Source: Eucalyptus grandis
Lineage: Eukaryota > Streptophyta > Magnoliopsida > Myrtales > Myrtaceae
Assembly: GCF_016545825.1 (NCBI RefSeq)
Contig: NC_052621.1
Coordinates: 18,154,910 to 18,218,909, forward strand
DNA: 64,000 nucleotides
Direction of reading: 5' to 3'
Numbering within the stretch: position 1 is the stretch's first letter; each line of letters opens with the position of its first letter. Made by a program: the position numbers and the translations under genes. The notes under the pieces are model-generated. The model was not told the origin of the DNA. It did no database searches and was given only the letters and a program-made list of their open reading frames with translations. This document shows positions 48,300 through 61,617 of this stretch, one piece after another.

Positions 48300-50310
48300 C
48301 AAAAAGCCAACTCCCAATCATGAACCAGATGTATTTGTTCCACAGGTTATTAGCAACAGCACCCCTATAAGATTGACTAAAGATGTTGTACGCAAGCAGC
48401 AAAATCGTTAACTCAAATCCTTTAACAAAGTGACTGCGCGAGTACGTTCTATAATTGTCCACAAAGTTGGTGCGGAACACTACCGAACCATGACCACTAG
48501 CCTTGTATCTTGCCGTCCCTGTATCTTGCACCTCCATGGAGGAACGTTCTTCCATAATAATGTGCCTTCGTTCCAAGAGAGAATGTTAAAAAAACAGGGA
48601 CACCTTGCACTTGCATCAGCACAAAATCCCTAAGTGCAATTAGAAATCCCCTTTCCACGCATATTTCCATCAACATAGGCAGTACCGATGAGATATGCAT
48701 AAGGAGAAATGATTGGGAGGCAAGATCCACCCAGAGAGGCTTATTGTCCTTAATTCCTGGCTGAGTACTCAATTCCTTTTCAAGCCCACTAAGAACTAAA
48801 TAAAGACGACCATAAAGGAAGACATATACTGTGAGCACAGTAATCTGCACAAAAAATAATGAGAGTTCAGAATTGAGATATGCATAAGGAGAAAAACACA
48901 ACAATAGGAGGAAAAGGCTGACTTACCAGAGTAGTGATGTAAAAGCCAATGGTGGAGAAATAGCATGATAACATTCTAAAGAAATCAAAACCATGTACAA
49001 GTCGATATACATCTCTACTCAAAGTCTGCTCGCCATTTCCACGGGCTATTTTAGCCTCAAACATGGATATCTGCTTTAAACTAAAATCTCTACCTTTTCC
49101 AACTTGGATATACTCATGATGAGTCACACTGCCTTCACGAAGTGTAGAACTGAAGCCTGCAAGAGAGAGAATTTAATTATAAATATACATGAAAACCAAA
49201 AGCCAAATAGTTATAATAGGCAATTCTGAAGACCCACATACCGGCAAATATGTCTTTACTCAAATTGATAGCCTTTGAAGCCTTACTCACACCACCTCTA
49301 GTAAGATGAAACAGCCGATCGAAGACGTCAAAATGACCATAATGAAAACGAACCCTTCATGACAAGCAACAAATAGAGCAAATAAGATTCAACGGTTACT
49401 CGTGATTATGCCATTAGATACAAAGCATAATCCTAAGGTTACTAAAACTCGTGCGCTTACAAAGTCATATGACAAAGTCTACATGGATTACATATCAAGT
49501 AAGATGCATTCAAGCGCTTTGAGCTCTTTTTTGGACCAAAGACGATGAATATGAAATCTAAAAGCACATCAGCATCCGCACACATTGGCCAACCCAACCG
49601 TCGGAAACACTCATCAGACCTGTCAAAAGATAGGAAGTTGACATCCGAGCTAGAGAAAAAAGGTGAATTACCAAAAGTATTCGTTTAAATCATCATAGTT
49701 CCTCCACTGAGAATGCGCTAATCTTCCACGCTTACTCCTTTCCGCTTCCTGGTTAGGAATTAAAGTAGCATAAAAAACCCAAAGCGAAAAGAGATAAGAC
49801 AAATTGTGTATATATACATATGTTGTGAAGTACCTTTGCAATCACTTCATAAATAGGAGTAACGACTTCTCTCAAGAAGGCCTCTTCTTCACCTTCATAA
49901 GCGTGCTTTACACATTCTCCAGTCATGGGATTGACATAACCATTGAGCGAACCAAACACTTCGATAGCCATCTACAAGAAGCACAACCAAATATTAAATA
50001 AAGCCTCTTAACAAGGAAAGAAGAGCAATCACAGAATGTAGATGCTCCAATATTGGTATTATACTGGCTTCTGATAAAATTATTTCACTTGAAAGAAAGC
50101 TCTTTCTTAGCATCTTAAGTACTAACACTATCCATCATCAACGTGTCACCATTATGCATAAACTTCCTGTGTCATTCCCATATCAAGACAAGTTCAGATC
50201 CAGAAGACTGTTTCAGTATGTATACTGAAGCACTTGGGCTACGTTTGGTAGTGAGAATAAAATTCAAAATAGGTTAAAATTTATCCTTGTAGAAAATTTG
50301 CAGAAATTTA

Positions 50311-50481
50311 GTGCCCGTTTGTTTTGCAAAAAATGAGTTTATGATCACTTGTATGTTTAGATATAAATTGTTGTCACTAATGACATGTTTTTCATTGACT
50401 AATTATTTTAAGTGATACAAGCAATCATTTTTTAGAAAAAAAATTTCAAATCATTCATTTTTCCAAGAAACAAACAGAGCC
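50311..50481. mobile_element. Tourist-like MITE in a callose synthase intron
   Basis: The left end GTGCCCGTTTGTTTTGC and the right end, reverse-complemented, GGCTCTGTTTGTTTCTTGG flank 171 bp of AT-rich sequence. The 3-bp target duplication TTA is at 50308-50310 and 50482-50484. The ends resemble those of the 3.5-kb composite element at 33864, so both probably depend on the same PIF/Harbinger transposase, which is not in this window. Confidence 0.8.
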
Positions 50482-53400
50482 TTAAGGAATGCCAATTTCA
50501 GTTCAGCGACAGCCCACGACACAACACAGTTCAGTACGGCTTCCTTCCTTTAATGTAAGACAAAATCCTCTGCATCACCCCCCCTCCCCCTCTTCTTATT
50601 AATGATCTCAGCTTTACGAAATAAGAAAGCAGATCAACCATTAGAAGTCAACAAATTTGATGGGGGAAAAGAAAACAGGAACAGATAGATCAACAATAAC
50701 CTTCCAAAGCATGAACAGAATATTAGCAGCATGAACCATTAGAAACATACATGATGGAAAATATAGCAAAGGCACTCTGGCATGAATCTCAGATTTGCTG
50801 CTTCCCCCCAAATAAGAAGATATAGACCCATGTACAGAAGTTTATACTTCTGCACTTCCTGCTGGGTATTCGGTAACCTGCATATTTAGGACCAAGGTTG
50901 CACATGAAGAAAGGCACTCTTCATCAGGAATTGAGATCAGATGTGCACACTATTGGTGCAGATCAAGAACTAAGAAAAGACCATTCCATCAATATAATTT
51001 ATGACCAGTACATAAGGTGAAATTAATTTATGATAGTGGCTGGCTTCCGCACAATCCACAGAGCCAAGCAAGTGTAAGGATGCAATAAGATTTTTCTTCT
51101 TTTCTGGTCCTGTAACTTGTACCCTTATGTTTCGATTTCGTCAACCGTTTCTACACAATCCAGCTCTCTAACTTCCTCAATTTGTGCGATATGGTCCTAT
51201 CAGGAACACTTATAAAGTGCAGCTCATGTGGAAATTCAGTAAACATGTGCTAACATGGTGCATCAGCAATACAACAAAATATCAGAAATGAAAAGGAGAA
51301 CATGAGAGAGAGTGAAGGGGCTGACATTGCCTCTGCCAGCTGCCAGCGAGGGCTAGAGTGGCGAGATTAAGTGGACTGCTGCAGAACCCAGATTATGGAT
51401 ATCTTTACCCTAATTGCCTCAACAATTTGGATCCAATGGCCATCAATCAAATTGCGAAACCTCTTGCCATTGGTCAACATCCAGCAGAACCCCATTAACC
51501 CCTTCCATTTTTTATTTCTGTTGTACGTTTTTCTTAATCAAACAACTTGAAATAATAATTCTGATCTCAATAGTTGAAACTATACTTGAATAATTGCAAA
51601 CGAATTTTCTCTGCCCCTTTTAACACATTTCCTCTTGCTGAAATTTAGATGGCGCAGAATATGGCTTTGATATTGCTGATTGTTTTTGGTTTTATTGGTG
51701 TACATGTGTGCTGTGTGCATTTGGTAGAGGATGGACAAGGGTAGGATAGGGCACTTCAAAGGGATATACGCAAGGTTTTCATGGGACAAGGATAGTTAGA
51801 TTAGTTCAACAAAATAGTTGTACAAGCGATGGAGGAGGTACATTCTTTTTCAATAGCATCACCTCGAGTTATGTTCTCTAATTTTGATTTATTCAAAATA
51901 TAAACATTTCTCTCGACAGGTTTTCTCTTATTCTCATCAAGGTTGATGCAGGACCTTGCATTGTATCGAAAGTCACCCCAATTTCTTGTTAATATAAGTT
52001 TGCATTACACTTTTCATTACTTAAATTTCATGCGATAAGTTTACCTAGTAATACAGACGTGGATATCTAAGGTAAGTTCTTTTCTGATTTTCTTTTCCTG
52101 TCCAGGTAAGCATCCCACATAGCCCAAATTGCCACATCAGCAGCACCACGTCTGCATAGCCACGCAACAGTTGATTGTCAAACATTAAAGAAGTTACACT
52201 TATTTAAAAGCAAAGAAGTTGGAGGATGAAATTTAAGAAACAGTGCAACACGACCAAAGTCAGACTTCATCCTTTAGTATTGTCCCCACAAAATAACTTC
52301 TAATCCCATTTTTGCCTAGAAGAAACCCCTAACAAGCACATCCACAGTCTTCTACTAAAGCATTAATAGCTCTACATAACTGCCATACTCACCAGATAAA
52401 TTAGCAGAAGAAGCATTACCAAAGACTGCTCTTCCTCTTCAAGAACTCGCACCATTTGTTGTAGTTCATGAAAAGTTTCTCCCACACTTCTGCGAGTGCT
52501 TGATCGTCCAACAAACCGAGAAGAGAAACAAGCATGTCAGCATACTAAAATTGCGAAGGCCATAATCACGATTATTAGTATAAATACCATTAGCCAAAAC
52601 AAAAAGGACAAACAACTACCTTGTCTAAGACTGGACAGCAAATAAAGTTATTACATTTCATGACTCATGCAGCGTAGGCTCTAAGTTACATATTACATAG
52701 GTGAGAACTCTGTCCTCAGAGGGAGAAAAGGGAAACGTTCCGACAGCCCATGATTGATACAGCTTATACTCTTCAGATAACAACAAGATATAAAGTGGAA
52801 AATAGATAGGGTATAAAGTGGAAAAAGTTGCAGAACCAAAGAAACAAGGAAAACGGCATCATCAACAGCCTTAGCTTTACTTGTCATATTATACTAGATC
52901 CTTCATTTCATTAGAGCCTGTCATCGCTACAGCTTATGCTCAAAATCGCATAGTGATAGTATAAAGTGGATAAGATATAGCAGAACCAGAATAACAGAGA
53001 AAACAACAACAGCCTCAGTTAGCAGTACTTGTCATATTAGACTGAATCCTCAATGAGACAGAATCACAAGCACTGCAATTACATTGCCTTCAATACAGCA
53101 AGGAAGGAAAAGATATGGTCGTCCCAAGCATGAGCCATGGAAAAAGGAACACAGGATGATAAACTCTCAATGCCCAAGACAGTAGAGACGTCTAAATGGT
53201 TCTTGCACTCCCTTTATACACAATAAGAAGGATTCATCAACCACAGAATCAGGCGGAACTTTATGAGATCAATGGGTTTGCCATAGTTCAAAGCTTACCT
53301 TCCAAAGAAAGGTTTACTCATTCTCAAAAAGTAAAAGAATAGAAGCAAGCATAAAGGGTGACACGAGCTGACTGGGTGGGGTCCCCTTATGACGTTAGTC

Positions 53401-55030
53401 AGAAAAAAAAGGTAAGGGAAGTGTGAGACGCTCAAAACAAGCCAACTCAACAAGAGGGTTTCTCACTAGAAGGATGGGCAGTTAACAGGTATTCGATTGA
53501 ATTAGTTACATCACTTAATTCTCTAGCCAACCTAATAGCAGATACGCAAATGATTGAAACCTTCCCCTCGAACCAATACAAAAACAATCCAGCAAAAAGA
53601 CATCTCATACTGTAGAAGTTTACTCGCAAAAGGACAAAATAGATGCATCTTCTAGGATTAGTTGTGGGCAAGACACCTGGAGTAGCAGGTTGGGGTTTGG
53701 AAATTTCCGATTGTGCACATTTGCAAGCAGTAAAATCAATTGTTCCCTTTGGTTTGCCACATTATCCTTCTGTAGATGGACAGTCCAAGGACCCAGAATT
53801 AGTCTGGAGATAACGGCTTATCAGCTACAAAATATAACGAGAAACGAAAGCAAACTAATAGAATAGTAAATGGAGGAAGTTGCTTAAGTCCACATACCTG
53901 AAATCCAAACATTGCCCGAAGCCAATCAAGAATGTCTCTATCCTGCTTCTTTTTGTGGTCCGCTGGCCATGGAAGGCCCTTTGTGTCACGGAGCGCCACA
54001 ACAGCAGCTCGGATCTACAAAGCAAGAATATTACTTGCAGCAAGATTTTCATGTATTGCTAAAGAGTAAGGCCATAACATGACATTTCAATGTATGGAAG
54101 GGAGGGGATGCAACCTCAGGATATTTCATAATCGCCTGATTTGCACTAGCAGGATTCAGAGGGAGAATGTTGTGATCTCCAGCCAAAATCTGTACAAACG
54201 TAAATGTGAAGAGATATTACTCGCAGGCATGTTCTATGAAAAAGAGAGAAGAATCTTTTTACTAAGTGGCAATTGGCTATCTAGTTCTTTGCACCTGCTG
54301 TCAGCTAAGAGAAAATTTAGATAATATGACAAACATCTCATTCCTATGAACATAACCTCCCATCAGACAAGATATTCATCATGTAGTAAGTTTCAGAAAT
54401 GTGCAAAGCTAGTCCCAAGGTACAAGGGGTGCGGACACATCTGTTTAGAGAAACAGATCTAGAAAGCCAGGACTCCAAGCAATGCGGCGTATTTCACCCG
54501 GCGAGCATCTCTTCCAAAGAATTGAAATGGAGAGAACATTCTCAGTGTTGACTGACGGTATGATGAGACAGCATGGCTGACGGTATGACTGGTAATTTCC
54601 GACGCATGGCACTCATATCAATCACAAAGCCAACTATGAAGGCACCACACTCCTATTCTCTCGATCCAAACAACAAGTTGACTAAGCACAGGAGGACAAA
54701 TCAAGCATGCTTAACACAAACCGCAGTCCCTCCGAAAATTTTCATTCAAATACATACTTAAAAACTTTAAAAACTCTGCAGAACAAAGTCTCAACAATAT
54801 TCATCTAGTAATACGCACACCGTACACAGAACGGAAGACCCCAAAACTTCCCCGCCCCGCCCAGCACCAAGCCCTCACACGGTCCCGCCCCAAACCACCG
54901 AGCCGTCCTCACTCCTTCAAGCGGAACTAATGCGGCGTAGCCATTGCCACAACCATTTCGACAGCCTCGCAATCGCCTCGTCGTCTACAACACTCGAATA
55001 CACGGAACCCAAAAGGAAAAAGAAAAAAGA

Positions 55031-55070
55031 GAGAGAGAGAGACGAGAGACGTGAGACGAGACGACGAAAA
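55031..55070. repeat. GA-rich simple repeat
   Basis: A (ga)n run just inside the first intron of the callose synthase remnant, giving Arg/Glu-rich open frames without meaning. Confidence 0.8.
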
Positions 55071-55109
55071 GAAATTAAGGCAACGCACCTGCACCTGAGA
55101 CGGAGGCAT

Positions 55110-55907
55110 AGCCGATTCAGTCACCGGAGGCGGAAGCCGGCCGGCTCGAGCGAGCGGAGAGGCGACGGAGAGATTCTGCCGGCGAGATGAATGGGGAGAT
55201 TTCAGCGATAATCCGAGCTCCCGCCAATTTCCGACTCCAAATGAAAGCCTAAGCTGCGTACGATCATCCGGAATTTTAAACAGGATTGAATTAAATAGGA
55301 AAGAATATTTTTGATGAATTACGGATTTAAAATAAGATATTCTTATATCCTATCCAATTTATCGTTTGGTAAACTAAGGATTTAAAGTGAGATATTCTTG
55401 TATCTTATTCAATTTATCGTTTGGTGAACTACAGATTTAAAATTGGATATTTTAAAAACAAACATTAGGCAAATACAAATTTGCAGATTTAATATTTATA
55501 GAATCATCCAAAATATCTTACCAAAAAAAAAATCATCTAAAATAATATTTTTTTTTAATTAACATATTCTCATCGAATTTCATAATTACGCATCTTTGAA
55601 ATAATCTTTTGGTTACCCTCTTGGACATCAAACGAATAACCTCAATTTCAATATATCCACTTTGAAATAGGAATTCTTTTTGTCTCTTACAAATTTTCAT
55701 TTGTTTCCATTTTGTCATAGGTCCAACAACAAATCAAACAAATGCCCAATTAGAACAAAGCATAAAGTTCGAACTTCATTTTTTTTTTTTTTCCAGCTGT
55801 CATAAGAATATAATGACAAGTTAATCACATTAACAATCGATCTATAAATAATTCACATTTATAAATTACATTACATTTGTTAAGTATTGGCCAACTATAT
55901 TTTAACT
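55110..55907. other. region upstream of the callose synthase remnant
   Basis: The first 130 bases are GC-rich, as expected of a retained 5' leader. After 55260 the sequence is AT-rich. At 55323-55450 a 55-bp unit (beginning ggatttaaaataagatattc) is repeated in tandem about 2.3 times. No gene is seen. Confidence 0.5.
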
Positions 55908-56184
55908 AAAGTAAACTCGTGTTTTTTTTTTTTTTTGGTAAAGGTAAGATTTGTATTGATAAGATTTTGCACAAAATACAAGAAAAGCCTAGCACCACCA
56001 AAACGAACACTCAAAAGGACCAAATTCGCGAGAGAGTGTAAGGGTGCCAAGGACCAAAAGACAAACAGACCTAAGAAACAAAAGACCAAGCCAAAACTAA
56101 AAACCCCCATCAATGAAAGATAGACGGACTCAAGCCCTAGCTTCGTTACAGCCTATACATTCTTAGGATTATCCACAACATTCT

Positions 56185-59100
56185 TCAGGTCGACAATTTA
56201 TCCTTAACGGCCTTCGGAGATGCATCTTCATCGCGGGATGAACGAGATCTGATTGCGGAAGATGATATTGTTACGCTCCTTCCAAATAATATAACAAAGA
56301 GCTCCATAACTAAACCGGGCCAACACATCATAGAAGTTTTTGTCCGAGAAGCGTCTAGCCGCCCGGTCAAGTTCTCAAGCCACGATTTGTTGCGCCAAGA
56401 TATATTAAATTTAGCTGCCCAATAGGCGGCGAGATTGCTGTGGACATGACAAGCAAAAAATAAATGATCTACCGAATCCGGCCTGCATGAACAGAAGGGA
56501 CAAGTAACTGAAGAGAGCCTACCAACCGAAGCAAGCAGAACCTAGGTCGGCAACCTCTTGCGAGTGATAAGCCACAAATGTGTCTGGTATCTCGGCGGCA
56601 TAGTAGAACTCCAATTGAAAGAGGACCAGGGAACAACGTTGCCTCTAGGTCTCAAAAGATCCCAAGCAGAGGCTGTAGAGAAGCGGCCCGAGGGATGATG
56701 AATCCACTGGATTCGGTCTTCACTCTAGTTGAAGATAGGAAGGGGATCCCACCAACCAGCCAAGATGTTAATAACATACCAGCCCATCGGAGATGAGAAG
56801 GCGTCAGCTACGGAAGCAACCTGAGATATGCCCGAATGATATATATCCTGGTCGGAAAATACCTTATAAAGTGGACCATTGATGTGCCACGGATCAAACC
56901 AGAACGAAGCAGTTCGACCATTGCCAATTTTCCATCTAAAATGTTGTTGATACAAGTCCCGAAGACGGAGGAGCTTTTTCCAGGCCCAAGAACAATGAGT
57001 CGGAATAGGGACCACCCAAAAGTTCTTGTGGTTTAAGAAAGTGGAGTGAATCCACTTGCACCAAAGTGATTATTTATCTGAGAAGAGAATCCAAATGTGT
57101 TTAAGCATCGAGGCAATGTTGTTCTCCTTTAACGACCGAATTCCAAGCCCACCTTCCTTCCTTGGCAAACATACATCACTCCAGGAGACTTTGGCCCCCC
57201 CAAGGCCCATTATTGGTCATTTCCAAAGAAATTGGCGAAAAATTCTTTCAATACGATCTAGCACATCACATGGCAAAAAGAAAACACTCGCCCAATATAC
57301 TTGAATAGAGTGGAGAACCGATTTTATAAGCTGGATTCTACCGGCAAGCGACAAAAATCTGTGCGTCCAAGATTGGACTCGAGCTGTAATTGCATTTACC
57401 AAAGCCACACAATCCGCCTTTGCTAATCTCGAGGAAATAACAGGGATTCCAAGATACCGAAAGGGAAGGGTACCAACCTGGAAGCCTAGCTTGTTCAAGA
57501 TGTCATTTCGCAAAGTAGGCGATCCACCGGATAGATATACCTCACTCTTGCTCATGTTTGGCGCCAAACCGCTCCAATTAGAAAAGGAGTCAATCCCAGC
57601 CTTCAAAAGATCCACAGAGGCAATGCTTGCTTCCGAGAATAAGAGCACATCGTCGGCAAAAAATAGATGGGAAAGCCTGGAAGATTTACACCACCAAAAA
57701 AACCAAAACAAGGGGTGGCTGGTTTGGATATCCAGCAAACTGGTAAAGACTTCCATTACTAAAGTAAATATATAAGGCGACATTGGATCTCCTTGACGAA
57801 TACCTCTCCCACTTGCGAAAAATCCATGAAGGTCACCATTCAAGGATATGGAAAATTTAGGGGATCTTATGCAAGCCATAATTCGATCAATAAAACTATG
57901 AGGGAAACTGAACGCCTGCATGCATACTTCAATGAAGTCCCATCTCACCGTGTCATACGCTTTCCGAAAGTCCACTTTAATAGCACATTTGGCCCGATAG
58001 GGGTCATGGTGGAATCCACTGAAAAGCTCTTGGGCTAGCAAAATATTATCGCTAATGTGTCTCCCCTTGACGAAAGCATTTTGGGTCGGACTAATGATGC
58101 TAGGCAGCACATGAGTCATCCAGTTTGCAATGAGCTTAGTGATGCATTTATATATAGTGTTGCAACAAGCAATTGGCCGAAAGTCATGGACAGTTGAAGC
58201 ATTAGGGATTTTGGGCACTAAAACAAGAATGGTAGCATTAATTTGTTTCAATAGTTCGCCCGTTTCAAAGAAATCTCTAACTGCCAATATTACCGAAGCA
58301 CCAACAATATCCCAAGAATGCTTGAAAAAATCAACATTAAATCCATCGGGACCAGGGGCTTTTTCTACCGCAAGGGAGAAAAGAGTTTCCTTGATTTCCA
58401 TATCCGTAATAGGCCTAGATAGTAAACAAACCTGTTCCGCATCCAGGGAATGATTAAGAACAGCCTGAATCTCCTCCTTCACTGGACAAGACGAAGAAGG
58501 GGAAATAGCCAAAAGATCACGAAAGTGATCGACAAACATCTTTTGAACTTCCGCCGGGTCCGAGGTGGTGACATCCCTATTGGTTAAGGAGATGATTCTA
58601 TTTTGGAGGTACCTCCTGTTCACGACTTGGTGAAAAAATTTAGTGTTTAGGTCCCCGTCTTTCAACCAACGAACTCTAGACTTTTGCCTATAAAACGATT
58701 CCTCTTGGAGCCTTAAAACTGAAAAGGCTTGAATCTGATGCTTTTCCATCTCAATAAGGAAAGGATTCATAGGGTCGGCTTGAATAGCATCTTGAGTAAC
58801 TTGAAGAGCTCGCCTAGCCTCCTCAGTTCTCAAAGATATCTCCGAAAACGATTCCTTATTAAGCTGCTTGAGTCTGCTTTTGAGGAGGCGGAGCTTAGCA
58901 CAAAGAATAAACATTGGCGATCCATAGAGAGAAGAGGCCCACACTTCCGAAACCAGCCTGGTAAAATCCGGATGAGTCATCCAGTAGTTAAAGAACTTAA
59001 ATGGCTTAGAAGACTTGGGGACAGGCATAATTTTAACCACCATCGGAGTGTGGTCCGAAATGCCCGAAGCTAAAAAAGAGGCTTCCGAGAAGGAGAATTC

Positions 59101-59734
59101 AGCATTCCATTGGGCATTAACCAATACCCTATCAATTTTCCTTTACTTTTGGTTGGACCCTGAAGAAGTAGCCCAAGTATACCTATAACCCCCGGTGTAA
59201 GAAGATCATCCAACTACCCGGCTGAACAAGGCAATCTCTAAACTCATCAAAAGCGGGGATCCAAGCATTAGAACTACCAATCCTATTCGAGGGGTCCCGA
59301 ATAGTATTAAAGTCACCAGCAATGATCCACGGCGAAAAAGAAAGAAGGCCACCGGTATGGACAAGATCCTCCCATAATAGCCGTCTCAACACAAAGCTGT
59401 GCTCCGTATAGATAACCGAAAGAAATAAGGATTTTCTAGAGGCAAGCCATGTAAGGCTACCATGAATAGCTTGCACCGAGGAGGCATTAACCAAAAAAGT
59501 AACCTCTCGAGGGTTCCAACCCACCCAGATTCTCCCCTTATAAGAGTGATTATAGTTGTTAGACCAACTCCAACCCGGAAGAAGAACCGAAGTAATAGAG
59601 TTAAAAGCAGTATGGGGGATCCTTGTCTTAACAATTCCCACACAGTAGAGATTGTTAGTCCTAACAAAATTCCTGATTTCCGCTTGTTTAATGGGGTTCC
59701 CTAGGCCCCTAATATTCCATATACCAATAAACAT
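56185..59734 (-). pseudogene. LINE ORF2: endonuclease and reverse transcriptase, disrupted
   Basis: The start at 59734 gives MFIGIWNIRGLGNP, the beginning of the APE-type endonuclease, which nicks the target. SPWIIAGDFNTI carries the family's GDFN motif. A frameshift near 59190 and an in-frame TAA near 59143 separate this from the long reverse transcriptase frame (59124-57217). That frame has EKAPGPDGFN, LVPKIPNASTVHDFRPIA, IKVDFRKAYDTVRW, IRQGDPMSPYIF and the catalytic FADDVLLF. Beyond a further break near 57217 follow RTASFWFDPWHI and CPFCSCRPDSVDHLFFAC, the zinc-binding domain typical of plant LINE reverse transcriptases. The protein cannot be made intact. Confidence 0.85.
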
Positions 59735-59765
59735 AGAAACAAAAAACAGCAGCCAGACAGGAACG

Positions 59766-61168
59766 TTACCGACGTCTGGGTGGCTTCCTTCTATTCGTCC
59801 CTTTGCGAGAGGCGTTAAAAGGCGTGCCCATTGCGGTTCCTTTTTGGCCAACATTTGAGGGAGTAACCACTGCAGATTTAGGGACATTTTGCTGGCTAGA
59901 GGGAGCATTCAAGTCAAAGTCTTGACTCGGCTCAGCAGGATTCAGGTCTTCTTCCTCATCGCTGCTACTACTAACCGCATTCACTTCCTCCTCCGAATCT
60001 TCCTCAGAAGATGGAATTATTGCCATGGCATCTCCAGAATTCGGCACCACCAGGGCCATTGACAGAGCTGCATTTGCTGCATCCAACTTGTTTTGCTCAT
60101 TCTGATCATCATTTGCCGAGGAGGATGGGGGAAGATCGGTATATAACTTAGCTTTCAGAGTTGAGATTGGAGGAGTGGAGTCCACCTTTTGTCCCGGCTG
60201 ATGTTTCATCTTCCTGTTCGTTACTTGCTTCCAACCATTAAGTTGATCATCCGATTTCTCATTCACATGAGGTATAACAGGCCTGCAGACAACAAATGAG
60301 AGGGTTTCGCGGTTCCAGGGGTTTGCTTGGGGCTCACCTTATCCAAGCAGTTATGGCCAAATGCACAACACTTCATACACGAATTTGGTCTCCATTCATA
60401 AAGGACCTGAACAGAGAAAACCTTCTCATCCACCCATACTTCAACTTCCTCGCACCTTTCCAGCTTTGCCGATATCTCTACACAAACTCTGGCAAATGAT
60501 AGACGCTTCATTTTTTCGGTCAAAGGATCAACATAAAGAGGCCTCCCCACTGCACTAGCAATCTCACTAATGCCTGGGGCCGACCAATATGCAAATGGAA
60601 TATTTTTCAAGCGTATCCAGACCGGGACCGACGATTGGAGATCTTTCTTCAATTCCATATCCTTGTGCCACTGCTTCAGAACCAGAGGGATTCTAGCCAC
60701 TGTTAGGTGGCCTTCATCCAGGATTTTCCTCCTAAATTCATTGTCTAGGATGATAAAGAAGTAAAATCCATCATCATTTGCTAAGACTCCTGAAAGATGA
60801 GAGCCCCAAACCTGTTTCAAGGCTGTTTCAGTGACTTTAAACGGCACATTTTTTCCCACAAAGTAGCCGACCAGACAATTGTTCCATTTGGGATCCCCTG
60901 CATACCTTGCATTATCCGATAACCGCACAACAGACTTCTTTCCCACAGATACAGGGGGTGCAAAGCCTAATTCATAGCCCTTGGCAGACAGACTAGCAAC
61001 ATTTACCCATGAACGGGTCTGAGGGGCTTTGGACCGATCCCTGTTGAAGTCATTCAAACGCCTTCCCTCACGGCCTCGAGAGGCATACCTAGCACGGCTA
61101 CGACTACACCTAGTGGTAGTATGCATTTTGTCTTTCCCCCGCCCCATTGGATTACTAGATGAGGCCAT
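59766..61168 (-). pseudogene. LINE ORF1: DUF4283/zinc-knuckle RNA-binding protein, frameshifted
   Basis: Translation from 61168 (MASSSNPMGRGKD) gives an N-terminal basic segment and then a DUF4283-like region (PVWIRLKNIPFAYWS, GRPLYVDP, RLSFARVCVEI). A degenerate CCHC knuckle follows (CMKCCAFGHNC). Near 60275 the frame shifts. The C-terminal acidic, Ser/Glu-rich part (NEKSDDQLNGWKQVTNRK onward) continues in another frame to 59766. ORF1 proteins coat LINE RNA. It lies directly upstream of ORF2, as in other plant L1 elements. Confidence 0.8.
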
Positions 61169-61617
61169 AGCTTCAATGCCGATCGAAACAGAGCACTCGC
61201 ACAAGCACCGGAGCACAGCTCAACGATAGCATGCCATAGCAGGAGCAAAGTTTCGGGGGATTTCAAGGAGGGAAGAGGCGAAGGCTTACCTCCAAGAATC
61301 GCTATTAATGGCCGGCTGAGGATTTCGAACCAGCTCAGACACCAGAAGCGGAACAGAGTCGCACCAGAACCCTAACCACGAACAATGAGATCCGATGATT
61401 GGGGCCAAACCGGATGAATCGCTTCGGACATGATTTGAGGAGGGTAGAGACGAGTCTTCCCTCCGAAAATCGCGTCCAAAGGATGGACGAGATGGGTCGC
61501 AGTAGCTCAAGAACCAGAAACTAAGCTACAGTGAAGAAATTGCCCAGTTGGGAGAGAATATGAACAGTAACCCGCGAATCCCAGTTCCATCCTATATTTT
61601 TAAAGTAAACTCATGTT

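Larger units (their letters stand above)
46400..55109 (-). pseudogene. callose synthase (glucan synthase-like) pseudogene lacking the catalytic core
   Basis: Intact proteins are about 1900-residue plasma-membrane enzymes making beta-1,3-glucan. Exons on the minus strand, 5' to 3': 55109-55089 (MPPSQVQ); 54189-54115 (ILPLNPASANQAIMKYPE); 54014-53898 (LRDTKGLPWPADHKKK to AMFGFQ); about 52505-52430 (LDDQALAEVWEKLFMNYNKW); 50877-50751 (LYLLIWGEAANLRFMPEC); 49971-49834; 49748-49672 (SQWRNYDDLNEYF); about 49632-49520 (LGWPMCADAD). About 1000 residues with the catalytic domain are then missing, and the C-terminal part resumes: 49354-49242 (DRLFHLTRGGVSKASK), 49156-48927 (THHEYIQVGKGRD), 48844-47601, 47479-47429, 46993-46823 and 46642-46400 (stop TAA). 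The 48844-47601 exon is broken by a 16-bp tandem duplication and by a solo LTR. The acceptor before LDDQALAEV lacks AG. Confidence 0.9.
55924..61601 (-). mobile_element. L1-type LINE, near full length, defective
   Basis: A 5.7-kb non-LTR retrotransposon on the minus strand. It ends in a poly(A) tract, seen as a T run at 55922-55936. It is flanked by a 16-bp target duplication aaagtaaactcgtgtt (55908-55923) and aaagtaaactcatgtt (61602-61617), one mismatch. It contains ORF1, an endonuclease and a reverse transcriptase in the usual L1 order. At least one frameshift breaks ORF1; a frameshift and a stop break ORF2. The clear 5' end and long duplication indicate a full-length insertion that later decayed. 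Confidence 0.9.
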
